NCBI RefSeq assembly: GCF_031082405.1
Contig: NZ_JAVHJU010000066.1
Location: forward strand, 1-64,000
From: Amycolatopsis sp. A133
GTDB lineage: Bacteria > Actinomycetota > Actinomycetes > Mycobacteriales > Pseudonocardiaceae
Length of the DNA: 64,000 bases
Direction: 5' to 3'
A program made the translations under genes and the position numbers. Positions 36,551 to 43,141 of this stretch are shown here, one piece after another; within the stretch, counting starts at the first letter, position 1, and every line of letters starts with the position of its first letter. The notes under the pieces are model-generated. The model was given only the letters and a program-made list of their open reading frames with translations. It ran no database searches and was not told the DNA's origin.

Positions 36551-36802
36551 CTAATCAGCAGGCTTGCTCTCCGCCTGGAGTTCCACCGAGATCTCACCCG
36601 CTTTCCGTTCCTCGTAGCTGGCCCAATACAGCGCCTCGTGGTGATGGCCCCGGTCAATGTCGGCGACGGCCTTGTACAACCGTGCGTTGCCGAGTCGGAA
36701 CGCCAGCCACACCGAGGGGTTCGCGTCGTTCGGTGGCCGGCGGTCCATCACGACCTCATGGGCGTCCCGCAGCGTCTTCGGCTCACCCTTGCGCACGGTC
36801 AC
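36551..36802 (-). CDS. Small AICE protein, AMED_5909-like
   Basis: 83 residues, GTG start. The motif PSVWLAFRLGNARLYKAVADIDRGHHHEALYWASYEERKA is what I recall for the AMED_5909 family, small proteins typical of Pseudonocardiaceae integrative elements. Function unknown. It begins inside the last 20 bases of the preceding gene and is the last gene of this small-gene operon. Confidence 0.6.
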   Translation of the reverse strand: MTVRKGEPKTLRDAHEVVMDRRPPNDANPSVWLAFRLGNARLYKAVADIDRGHHHEALYWASYEERKAGEISVELQAESKPAD

Positions 36803-37049
36803 CCCTCTCCGCGCGGGCTTCCAGCAGCGCCGCCAGTTCCTCGGCGTGGTCGCGGAGACGGCGCAGGAACACCGCGCATCCCGTCCACGCTTCCTGATCC
36901 TCCGGCGGCACCAGCGTCACCACGCACAGCCCACCAGCCAGCACCAGCACCGGCGGGTGCGATGCGCCCGTCCCGGTCTCCTCCACCGTCACCTCGGTAC
37001 CCGCGCTCACCGTCCAGCGCAGCCCCAGCCCGTCCCACGTAGCCGTCAT
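36783..37049 (-). CDS. Small hypothetical AICE protein
   Basis: 88 residues from the ATG at 37049. Third codon positions are strongly G/C, supporting this frame. The sequence has two beta-rich segments (LRWTVSAGTEVTVEETG, PVLVLAGGLCVVTLVPPED) and a C-terminal helix (RLRDHAEELAALLEARAERG). No family is recognised. It lies in an operon of overlapping small genes between pra and tra. Confidence 0.6.
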   Translation of the reverse strand: MTATWDGLGLRWTVSAGTEVTVEETGTGASHPPVLVLAGGLCVVTLVPPEDQEAWTGCAVFLRRLRDHAEELAALLEARAERGDRAQG

Positions 37050-37299
37050 GCGCTTCCCACTCCCGGGCCAGGTCGGCGAACCCCTCGGCCGCCGACTCCA
37101 GCGCCGCCACACACCACCACGGCAACCCGCGCGCCTGCGCCAGCTCGTGCCACGCCCGCGACACCCGCCGAGCAGCATTCGCCGTATTCGTCGCACTCAC
37201 CGGCGACAGGACCGCACGGCCGTGCTCCCACGCGGCCATGTAGTCCCGATACGCCTGCTCCCACGCCTCGACCCGCTCGCGGAAGCCCACCATCGTCAC
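36799..37299 (-). CDS. Hypothetical AICE protein, probably reading past its original end
   Basis: Starts at a GTG (37299) overlapping the pra stop as GTGA. The first ~84 residues (FRERVEAWEQAYRDYMAAWEHGRAV ... FADLAREWEAHDG) are helical with normal codon use. Beyond ~37049 the frame runs through the next gene in another phase and becomes Gly/Arg/Ala-rich with poor third-position bias, so that half is unlikely to be native. An out-of-phase stop at 37046 overlaps the next start as ATGA, suggesting the original gene ended there and lost phase by an indel. Confidence 0.5.
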   Translation of the reverse strand: MTMVGFRERVEAWEQAYRDYMAAWEHGRAVLSPVSATNTANAARRVSRAWHELAQARGLPWWCVAALESAAEGFADLAREWEAHDGYVGRAGAALDGERGYRGDGGGDRDGRIAPAGAGAGWWAVRGDAGAAGGSGSVDGMRGVPAPSPRPRRGTGGAAGSPRGEG

Positions 37300-37742
37300 G
37301 CTGCCTTCGCCGTCTCACCGGACCCACCGGACCGAGATGCCTTGCTCGCGGCCTGCTTGAAGCCGGTCGCGCGGAACACATAGGACTGGTATTTGAATTC
37401 GCCCTGCCCAGCCACGCGCGGTTCGGCCGTCAGACCGTCCAGCTCGATCGGCCGCATCCCCGGGAGCGCTTCCGACGTGGTCGGCACCGGCTGGACGTCG
37501 GCAAGAAGGGTGATCTCGAAGGAGGCCCGCTTCGCCCGCGTCTCGGACGGGTCAGTGACCATGACCTTCCACTGCCGCTTACCCGTGATCTCGTCAACCC
37601 GCTGCCGCACCGGACGGTTGGCGGCCCGGTCCTCACGCGACTGGTACTCGTTGTCCGGCGACACCTCGCCCACCATCACCAAGCCCTGCGGAAACGCGTC
37701 GTCGAAGTCGATGCCGAACCGGTGTCCCTTATCGATAGCCAT
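37296..37742 (-). CDS. Pra-like activator of AICE replication, integration and excision
   Basis: 148 residues. Conserved features recalled from Pra-type AICE proteins are: an N-terminal MAIDKGHRFGIDFDDAFPQG, RPVRQRVDEITGKRQWKVMV in the centre, LADVQPVPTTSEALPGMRPIELDGLT, and a C-terminal YQSYVFRATGF. In pSAM2, Pra switches on the rep-xis-int genes. It heads the leftward operon of small genes leading to tra, and the control region of repeated GGGACGT sites lies ~400 bases upstream, past one more small gene. Confidence 0.65.
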   Translation of the reverse strand: MAIDKGHRFGIDFDDAFPQGLVMVGEVSPDNEYQSREDRAANRPVRQRVDEITGKRQWKVMVTDPSETRAKRASFEITLLADVQPVPTTSEALPGMRPIELDGLTAEPRVAGQGEFKYQSYVFRATGFKQAASKASRSGGSGETAKAA

Positions 37743-37752
37743 GCTGAATCCC

Positions 37753-37989
37753 TTATGTCGTCTGTTGGTCAGTTTCTTCGGGCGGTTCTCCGCCTCGTGC
37801 CGCTGCGGCGTCCAGTGCCGCGCTCACCTCGTCCAGTTCCCTCCGCAGTACGGCGATGGCGTCGGAGTCCACGAGCAGGACCACCGGGAACGCCTTGCCG
37901 AACCGGACTTCCGCGCGGTTTGCGTACGTCAGCGCCCGGACACGAATCGGCAGATCAGCCGTGACGTGGATCTGAACCGTGTCGCGCAT
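37753..37989 (-). CDS. Small hypothetical AICE protein
   Basis: 78 residues. It starts with a beta-strand pattern (TVQIHVTADLPIRVRALTYANRAEVRFG), followed by a helix (AIAVLRRELDEVSAALDAAAARG) and a polar tail. It lies 10 bases before the Pra-like gene and is probably its operon partner. No family is recognised. Confidence 0.6.
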   Translation of the reverse strand: MRDTVQIHVTADLPIRVRALTYANRAEVRFGKAFPVVLLVDSDAIAVLRRELDEVSAALDAAAARGGEPPEETDQQTT

Positions 37990-38001
37990 GCCACGCCGCG
38001 C

Positions 38002-38073
38002 CTACGCCGCACGTCGGCGAGGGATCGGCCGCTTGTCCAAGCCAGCCGGCCGGACGGCGGTTTCAATGGTCAC
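38002..38073 (-). CDS. Possible 23-residue miniprotein
   Basis: A GTG at 38073 preceded by a strong GAGGAGG site opens a 23-codon frame ending TAG at 38002-38004. The peptide is basic at its end (KRPIPRRRAA). It is the first frame of the leftward small-gene operon, right beside the operator cluster, and could be a leader peptide or a genuine small protein. Support is only the ribosome site and position. Confidence 0.35.
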   Translation of the reverse strand: MTIETAVRPAGLDKRPIPRRRAA

Positions 38074-38142
38074 GCCTACCTCCTCGGTGTCCTGGCACCG
38101 GGCCTGCCCCGGCAACCTGACACCCAGACTCCGCCAAAACGC

Positions 38143-38217
38143 GGGACGTGATCACCACGTGGCAGGACATCTTGGGACGTCCCTGGTACCGTCGAAGACG
38201 TCCCTACACGTCCCAAG
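38143..38217. promoter_or_regulatory. Operator cluster: five GGGACGT/ACGTCCC half-sites
   Basis: Copies at 38143-38149 (direct), 38174-38180 and 38177-38183 (overlapping, forming GGGACGTCCC), 38198-38204 and 38208-38214. CTTGGGACGT at 38171-38180 is the exact reverse complement of 38208-38217. The cluster fills the gap between the leftward Pra operon and the rightward XRE gene, directly before the XRE ribosome site (AAGGGG). It is the likely control switch of the element, bound by the XRE/PLD regulator. Confidence 0.6.
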
Positions 38218-38225
38218 GGGTGCCG

Positions 38226-38969
38226 ATGCCGAACGAACGCCTGCGTGACGCGCTGCTGCGCAACGGCCTGACGCTGGAGCAGGTCGCCAAGGCCGTCGGG
38301 GTCGATCAGAAGACCGTCGAGCGCTGGATCACCAAGAACCGGACGCCCTACCCCAAGCACCGGCACAAGATCGCCGCCATGGCGCGCGAGTCAGAGACCT
38401 ACCTGTGGCCGGACTCGGTGGCCCCGGAGCGCAAGGCCGAGACGGCCGCCGCCGAGCTTGTGCAGGTCTTCCCGCACCGCAACGCCGTACCCGTCGAACT
38501 GTGGGACCGGCTAATCAAGGAAGCATCGGAGACCGTCGAGATCCTGGTCCACGCAGCGTTGTTCCTGGTCGAACGCCCGCGGTTCATCAAGGACCTGGCA
38601 GCCAAGGCAGCGGCCGGCGCTCGAATCCGACTCGCGTTCGGCGACCCCGAGGGGGACAGCGTGGCCCTGCGCGGCGAGGAAGAGCAGCTCGGCGACGGGA
38701 CGCTTGCGGCACGCATCCGCAACGCGCTGGCGTCCTACCGGCCACTGGTCGGCGTCGACGGGGTAGAGATGCGGTTCCACAACACGACGCTCTACAACTC
38801 GATCTTCCGGTTCGACGACGAGATGATCATCAACACGCACGTGTACGGGTTCCAGGGAGCCCACGCCCCGTCCCTCCACCTGCGGAGACTCTCCGCCGGG
38901 GACCTCTTCGAGACCTACTCGGAGAGCTTCGAGTCAGTCTGGAACCTCGCCAAGCCGGCCACCTTCTAG
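38226..38969 (+). CDS. XRE-family regulator with PLD-like C-terminal domain
   Basis: 247 residues from the ATG at 38226. The N-terminal HTH is RNGLTLEQVAKAVGVDQKTVERWITKNR (~11-38). The rest (AAALFLVERPRFIKDLAAKAAAGARIRLAFGDPEGDS, then FHNTTLYNSIFRFDDEMIINTHVYG) has a phospholipase-D-like fold without an intact HKD pair, as in DUF5919-type regulators (family name from memory). It forms a two-gene operon with the Nudix gene. Its job is probably to repress the element through the upstream half-sites and release on a nucleotide-type signal (inference). Confidence 0.72.
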   Translation: MPNERLRDALLRNGLTLEQVAKAVGVDQKTVERWITKNRTPYPKHRHKIAAMARESETYLWPDSVAPERKAETAAAELVQVFPHRNAVPVELWDRLIKEASETVEILVHAALFLVERPRFIKDLAAKAAAGARIRLAFGDPEGDSVALRGEEEQLGDGTLAARIRNALASYRPLVGVDGVEMRFHNTTLYNSIFRFDDEMIINTHVYGFQGAHAPSLHLRRLSAGDLFETYSESFESVWNLAKPATF

Positions 38970-38977
38970 GAGGCAGC

Positions 38978-39448
38978 ATGACCCGAGTCGACTATTACAA
39001 CGATCCGAACGCACCCAAGGCCAACAGCATCGCGGTAGCGGTGTCTGCGTTCATCCAGGACGACGAAGGCCGGATCCTGATGATCAGGCGCACGGACAAC
39101 GACCTGTACTCCATCCCTGGAGGCCAGCTGGAGCTCGGCGAGACGCTCGCCGAGGCGGCGGTCCGGGAGGTCCGCGAGGAGACCGGCATCGAGTGCGAGG
39201 TTAAGGAGGTAATTGGTCTCTATTCAAATCCTAAGCACGTCATCGCCTACGACGACGGCGAAGTTCGGCAAGAGTTCTCCATTTGCTTTCGTGCCGCGCC
39301 GACCAGCGGAACACTCAGGACGAGCAATGAAAGCAAAGAAGTGACTTGGATACCGAAAGATTCCCTAGAGAAACTTCCAATTCATCCCTCAACTAAGCTT
39401 CGCTTATCACATGCCTTGAACCGAAATAGCGACGTCTTCTTTTCTTAG
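38978..39448 (+). CDS. Nudix hydrolase
   Basis: 156 residues, start at 38978 behind AGGAGG. The Nudix box is complete at residues 49-71: G-x5-E-x7-RE-V-x-EE-x-G-I. Such enzymes hydrolyse nucleoside diphosphates linked to another group. Nudix genes are a regular part of AICE regulatory modules next to a KorSA/XRE-type regulator. Base composition changes inside the gene: up to ~39200 it is GC-rich with host-like third positions, after that AT-rich. The 3' half may therefore have been replaced together with the following cargo genes. Confidence 0.85.
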   Translation: MTRVDYYNDPNAPKANSIAVAVSAFIQDDEGRILMIRRTDNDLYSIPGGQLELGETLAEAAVREVREETGIECEVKEVIGLYSNPKHVIAYDDGEVRQEFSICFRAAPTSGTLRTSNESKEVTWIPKDSLEKLPIHPSTKLRLSHALNRNSDVFFS

Positions 39449-39480
39449 ATAGTCGACGTTGCGCCTGCCAAGAGTTGGAC

Positions 39481-40089
39481 TTAGTACCACACTTTACCTA
39501 TGGAATAGGTAGCCTTAATGTGACCACTCAAATTCCTGTCGGTAACGCCAGCCAAGTGAGAGAAGATTCCTCGAACCAGATTGAGGCAATCGTCGGTCAG
39601 TCGTGCCTGCCCAGTCTTATTGGTGTTCCATGAGTACGCCCTCATTGGGGCTCCATGCGCAAAGTGGTGGCGTACGGTAACAATTTCATCCACAAGGTTT
39701 TTTACCGCAGGACCACCCATACCCCGACTAGGCCAATTCCAATCGTTGATCGGATCGTAGCCAGTTGACGTATAGATTAGATCGCGTGCGTTACCATATT
39801 TCGGAGTATTAAACCTCTTGAGCTCGCTATCAATTTTTGGCGCCAACAAATCAATCACGGCAGAGTAACGCACGTCGAGCGGGTCGGCAACTAACGTCAA
39901 AAAGTCTTTTACAACGTTCTCGAGGTAAGTTTCCCAGGCTGCAACGTGCGCCGCCAGGCAGGCTGCATACTGCACTTTTTTCTCATACTGAGTGAAGGTT
40001 CCTCTTCGCTTGCGAACATTCGTCCGCAACGTCTCAGCGTTGCGAACAGCATTTCTATATCCCACCTTGGCTGGCGACGGCATCATCAC
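39481..40089 (-). CDS. HEPN-domain protein (RiboL-PSP-HEPN-like), candidate ribonuclease toxin
   Basis: 202 residues, GTG start directly after the ParA stop (TGA-GTG). All-helical at the start (AACLAAHVAAWETYLENVVKDFL), the pattern of RiboL-PSP-HEPN proteins. The HEPN catalytic motif R-x4-H is present as RHHFAH at 140-145. HEPN proteins cut RNA in toxin-antitoxin and abortive-infection systems. It is the second gene of a lower-GC two-gene operon at the right end of the element. The exact HEPN subfamily needs a profile search. Confidence 0.65.
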   Translation of the reverse strand: MMMPSPAKVGYRNAVRNAETLRTNVRKRRGTFTQYEKKVQYAACLAAHVAAWETYLENVVKDFLTLVADPLDVRYSAVIDLLAPKIDSELKRFNTPKYGNARDLIYTSTGYDPINDWNWPSRGMGGPAVKNLVDEIVTVRHHFAHGAPMRAYSWNTNKTGQARLTDDCLNLVRGIFSHLAGVTDRNLSGHIKATYSIGKVWY

Positions 40090-41163
40090 TCACAACGCAT
40101 CGACAAAGTCTTCAAGTGCGGCCAGATAGGTCTTGAGAGGCACGGGGTTAACCTGCACTCGTTCACCAGCCACTTGCTTAGGGCCGGCCGTCATCTTGTG
40201 CAGCGGAATGCCGAGCATTGCAGATACAATGCATGCACCATGATAGTCAGGGACAGTTATGAACGCATTCTCCGGCTTGCTCCTTGGGTTTGCAAAGATC
40301 GATCGATGCTGTCGATAGATCCTACTAACGGTTGCCTCAATTGTATTCGCCACCGCAAGAAATGCCTTACTGGGCTTACCTTCATATTTAGTCACTCGAT
40401 TGCTGACAAAAGTATGAAGAAGAGGAAGGTCAACCCCCTCCTCCTTAGCTCTACGCGAGAAGCTGATTCGCGAATAGGCCGAAACCTTGTCATCGCCGAT
40501 TCCATATGTCAGAGCGACAACATTCTCAATTGCGCGCCGCGAACTGTCATCAGCGGTGAACGGCACTACAATATTCCGGGCAGCAGCCAGTCCTAGTTGA
40601 GTGTAGATGGCGAAGCTGGGGTTACAGTCAAACATGAAGACAGCAGGACGATTACCGCTACGCGCCGCGAGTGCCACCGTAAGATCCTTGATCCACTCGG
40701 TAACCTTCTTCCACGAATCCGTCGGTATGGCCAACTGGGAAGTTTGACGAATGGCTTCGGCAAGAATTTCGAGAAGATTGTCCCCGCAAACAAGATATAG
40801 GTTGTCTGGAACATTCTTGTTAACGGTCACAGGGTGACTCACGTACGGCTCAACGCTATCAATCTGGCGAAACGGCGAGCTTAGTCGCGCTTCAATATAT
40901 CCCGCCACAGTGGCCCGACTTGCCCTCCCAATAAGCTCATGCATAGCGTTTGGACTGGTTTGATAACCGCCCAACAAGATCTCGCTAACATTCGCCTGCG
41001 GGCATAGGTCGATGACGTAAACGTCAACATCCTTATTTCTGTGGGCGTACTCCGATGACGCGATGAAGCATAGGTAGCTCTTTCCTACGCCCCCCTTGTT
41101 GTTCCAGAATGCATACGATGTCACCCGAGGGCCCCACTTCTGTTCAGATCCTTCAGGCCCCAA
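40090..41163 (-). CDS. ParA-family ATPase
   Basis: 357 residues as written (TTG at 41163; an in-frame GTG at 41124 is a possible later start). Deviant Walker A NNKGGVGKS at 21-29, Walker A' with YVIDLCPQANVS, and a switch segment FDCNPSF. ParA proteins move or position DNA and protein cargo by cycling on the nucleoid. No ParB or parS is evident. Coupling to a HEPN gene suggests that the ATPase senses or controls the putative nuclease rather than segregating the element. The G+C is low: 29 of 60 bases in line 40201-40260. Confidence 0.8.
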   Translation of the reverse strand: MGPEGSEQKWGPRVTSYAFWNNKGGVGKSYLCFIASSEYAHRNKDVDVYVIDLCPQANVSEILLGGYQTSPNAMHELIGRASRATVAGYIEARLSSPFRQIDSVEPYVSHPVTVNKNVPDNLYLVCGDNLLEILAEAIRQTSQLAIPTDSWKKVTEWIKDLTVALAARSGNRPAVFMFDCNPSFAIYTQLGLAAARNIVVPFTADDSSRRAIENVVALTYGIGDDKVSAYSRISFSRRAKEEGVDLPLLHTFVSNRVTKYEGKPSKAFLAVANTIEATVSRIYRQHRSIFANPRSKPENAFITVPDYHGACIVSAMLGIPLHKMTAGPKQVAGERVQVNPVPLKTYLAALEDFVDAL

Positions 41164-41216
41164 ATCCTACACCGCCTGTGGTCGTATTCTGCCGAACTTG
41201 GCTCTATGGGATCAAG

Positions 41217-41241
41217 GGCGCGCCGCCGCAGGCGGCGCGCC
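41217..41241. terminator. GC-rich hairpin upstream of parA
   Basis: 11-base arms 41217-41227 and 41231-41241 (GGCGCGCCGCC and its complement) around a 3-base loop. It has no T-run and lies before the ParA start on that strand. It may block readthrough into the cargo operon or be part of an origin. Confidence 0.4.
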
Positions 41242-41504
41242 TGTCGCCTACGGAGCCCCTCGCCTTGGCGACCGCATCCGCTTCCGACACGGCGGGCTGC
41301 CGCTCCGCTCCGCTCCGCCCGCCGGCCGGGCGGTGCGGCCGCCAGCGGGTCACCTCGCGCAGCGCCGCACGGCGGCGGCACACGGGTCCCCAGAGCCAAC
41401 GTCGGCCTCCTCTGCGAGCGGCTGTGACAGACGGGTCGTTCGTGACTCGATCTCTGTTACGCACCGTCGTGAGAGACCTCCATCCCGACGCCGGATCGTG
41501 ACAA

Positions 41505-41562
41505 CGGCCGGTAGCACCGCGTCAAGACGGTGAAGCGTGTCTTGACCCGGCACCACCGGCCG
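41505..41562. repeat. Nested, concentric inverted repeats
   Basis: Outer arms CGGCCGGT at 41505-41512 and ACCGGCCG at 41555-41562; inner arms GTCAAGAC at 41521-41528 and GTCTTGAC at 41539-41546. Both pairs share the same centre (41533.5), so they form one long interrupted cruciform. This is the sort of structure used at a nicking origin (dso/oriT) or as a dimeric protein site. Confidence 0.5.
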
Positions 41563-41609
41563 CGTGCTGGCTTCGTATCGGGATGCAGGGGTAGGTGTGG
41601 CTGGTCCGC

Positions 41610-41630
41610 CAGGCCGTCTCCAGGCCGTCA
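41610..41630. repeat. 21-base direct repeat, right copy
   Basis: Matches 30173-30193 at 20 of 21 positions in the same orientation; internally it repeats CAGGCCG. See the left copy for the arm-site interpretation. Confidence 0.4.
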
Positions 41631-41733
41631 GAGGCCGGGGAGAGGCGACAGACGACGAGAACTAACGAGACACATCAGCGCAGCTCAGAGGCCGTTTACG
41701 ACGAAACGAGCGAGGCCCGCGAAATCCAGCTGA

Positions 41734-41826
41734 GAAATTCTGGACATCTTCGAGGGGACGCAGCAGATTCAGCAGCTGATCGTGGCTCGGCGAGTGCTCG
41801 GGAAGACTTCCGCCGAGCTGAAGTAG
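41734..41826 (+). pseudogene. 3' fragment of an acyl-CoA dehydrogenase gene at the right junction
   Basis: Thirty codons reading E-ILDIFEGTQQIQQL-IVARRVLGKTSAELK then TAG. They are homologous to the last codons of the gene ending at 30079. About a dozen third-position changes but only two conservative residue changes separate the copies. It is preceded directly by an unrelated TGA. This is the displaced or element-borne gene end left by integration. Confidence 0.8.
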
Positions 41827-41888
41827 TTGTGATGTAACGGAAAGCCGCCCGGTCGCTTGCCCCTCCTTGAGGCTCTGCGACCGGGCGG
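41743..41888. repeat. Right junction repeat of the integrated element (attR region)
   Basis: Partner of 29996-30140. The identity ends at 41888 within the terminator hairpin: the left copy continues CTTTCGCG and the right GCGTTACG. The 29-base block identical to 30087-30115 is at 41834-41862. Confidence 0.75.
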
Positions 41889-41970
41889 GCGTTACGAACT
41901 TCCCGGCGCCGCGTGGGCGGACGTCCGCTACAGCGCGGCCGAGCCGTTCGAGATCGACCTAGTCGGCTGA
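41887..41970 (+). pseudogene. Possible C-terminal remnant of a Uma2-like gene
   Basis: Directly after the junction, 27 codons read GRYELPGAAWADVRYSAAEP and end FEIDLVG, stop at 41968-41970. The ending resembles the C terminus of Uma2-family (putative restriction endonuclease) proteins, which often close with '..PFPVEIDL..'. The rest of the gene is missing, as if removed at the element boundary. It overlaps the end of the convergent hydrolase gene. The call rests on a short motif. Confidence 0.3.
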
Positions 41971-43020
41971 AGCCCGGTCGTCGAGGAACTCGTCCAGGTA
42001 CCGCCAAGTGGTGCCCCGCGCCTTGCGGCCCGTCAGGACACCCAAGTGCCCGCCGGGAGCCGTCTTGAAGCGGACCTCCGGGGCCTTGTCCAGCAGCTCC
42101 ACCACGCGCTCCACCGACGGACGAGGGGCGATCGTGTCGTTTTCGCCCGCCACCACCAACGTCGGAACGCGGACCGATGACAGCGAAATGATGCGGCCGT
42201 TCAGGTCCACCTTGCCCTCCGCCAGGTCGTTCGTGCGGAACAGGCGGTGGTACAGCTGGCCGAACGTGCGGCCCGGGTACGCGTACATGTTGCTCATGAA
42301 GTGGTCGACCGCCTCGATCTGGGCGAGGTAGTCGCGGTCGTCGAGGTGGGACAGGATCGCCAGCGGCTTCGTGATTTCCCTGCTGATGCCCGTGGCGCGG
42401 AAGACCCGGCTGACCAAATAGGACGGTGCGCCGCCGAACACGCGGTAGATCGGGGTCAGCAGGTGGCCGTTCGTCAGGTCGACCAGCGGGCGGAACGGGG
42501 CCACGATCGGGATGGCCGTGAAGTCCACCGGCGAGCCGATCGCGGTGATCGACGCGATCGGCAGGTCGGGCCGGTCGGCGTTCACCAGCAGCGAGAAGAT
42601 CCCGCCCAGCGACCACGACACCAAGTGCACGTCTTGGCCGCCGGCGTCCGCGCTCACGCGCCGGATCGCGCGCGGCAGCACCTCGTCGATCCAGTGCTCG
42701 ATGCCCAGGCGGCGGTCGGAGAACGCGACCACGCCGTAGTCGACGAGGTAGGTGTTGCGGCGGCCCTCGACCAGGTGCTCGACGAGGCTGCAGCCGCGGC
42801 GCAGGTCGAAGCAGATCGCCGGCGCGGCCAGCGGCGGCACCAGCAGGACCGGCGGCCCGGACACCGGCCCGCCGCGGTGGGTCATCCGGTACAGCGAGCG
42901 GTTGGGTCCCTGGTCGATCAGCACCCGCGGCATCGGGCGCAGGTCGGCGAGGCCGCCGTGCAGCACCTTGCCGACCACGTTCGACGCCGCCGCGGCCAGC
43001 CGTGCGGGTGGTGAAACCAT
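41959..43020 (-). CDS. Alpha/beta-fold hydrolase (PhaC-like)
   Basis: 353 residues from the ATG at 43020 behind GGGAGG. Alpha/beta hydrolase features include PPVLLVPPLAAP near the N terminus, a nucleophile elbow HLVSWSLGGIFSL, a likely Asp in VAGENDTIAP and His in PGGHLGV. The arrangement resembles class III PHA synthase-like hydrolases. It lies 121 bases after an SDR gene in the same direction, so a lipid or polyester role is possible but unproven. A tandem GGAAGCGGATCC repeat lies just upstream (43037-43060). Confidence 0.82.
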   Translation of the reverse strand: MVSPPARLAAAASNVVGKVLHGGLADLRPMPRVLIDQGPNRSLYRMTHRGGPVSGPPVLLVPPLAAPAICFDLRRGCSLVEHLVEGRRNTYLVDYGVVAFSDRRLGIEHWIDEVLPRAIRRVSADAGGQDVHLVSWSLGGIFSLLVNADRPDLPIASITAIGSPVDFTAIPIVAPFRPLVDLTNGHLLTPIYRVFGGAPSYLVSRVFRATGISREITKPLAILSHLDDRDYLAQIEAVDHFMSNMYAYPGRTFGQLYHRLFRTNDLAEGKVDLNGRIISLSSVRVPTLVVAGENDTIAPRPSVERVVELLDKAPEVRFKTAPGGHLGVLTGRKARGTTWRYLDEFLDDRASAD

Positions 43021-43141
43021 CGTCCTCGTGCCTCCCGGAAGCGGATCCGGAAGCGGATCCGGGAGCAATCTTGCCGGGCCGGGCGGGCGGACTCAACACC
43101 CACGACCGCAAGCACCCGGCAAGCACGTCCATTTCGGACGG

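Larger units (their letters stand above)
41164..41733. other. 570-bp non-coding end region of the element (possible origin)
   Basis: No convincing gene. The segment returns abruptly to high GC after the ParA gene. It contains an 11-pair hairpin at 41217-41241, a (CTCCG)3 run near 41311-41325, a nested inverted repeat at 41505-41562, and one copy of the 21-base end repeat at 41610-41630. Such a structured stretch next to the element end is a reasonable place for a replication origin or transfer locus. Confidence 0.4.
29996..41888. mobile_element. Actinomycete integrative and conjugative element (AICE), ~11.7 kb, likely defective
   Basis: Between the two att-like repeats lie, in order: TIR-FxLYD protein, tyrosine integrase, excisionase, RepSA-like replication initiator, FtsK/TraB-like DNA translocase, zinc-ribbon miniprotein, several small coupled genes, Pra-like activator, XRE/PLD regulator, Nudix hydrolase, and a lower-GC HEPN/ParA pair. 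This is the standard AICE set (pSAM2 type: int-xis-rep-tra-pra-Nudix). Most AICEs use tRNA genes; this one uses a protein gene end. Integrase and translocase both carry frame breaks, so the element is probably no longer self-mobile unless these are sequence errors. Confidence 0.85.

Noticed and set aside
41164..41533. Short frames of 70-145 codons on both strands in the right-end region
   Set aside because: They overlap each other in several phases, have no ribosome sites, and are Arg/Ala/Pro-rich products of GC-rich structured DNA.
43021..43065. Tandem GGAAGCGGATCC repeat as a regulatory array
   Set aside because: Only two copies inside the leader of the hydrolase gene; more likely a simple tandem duplication.
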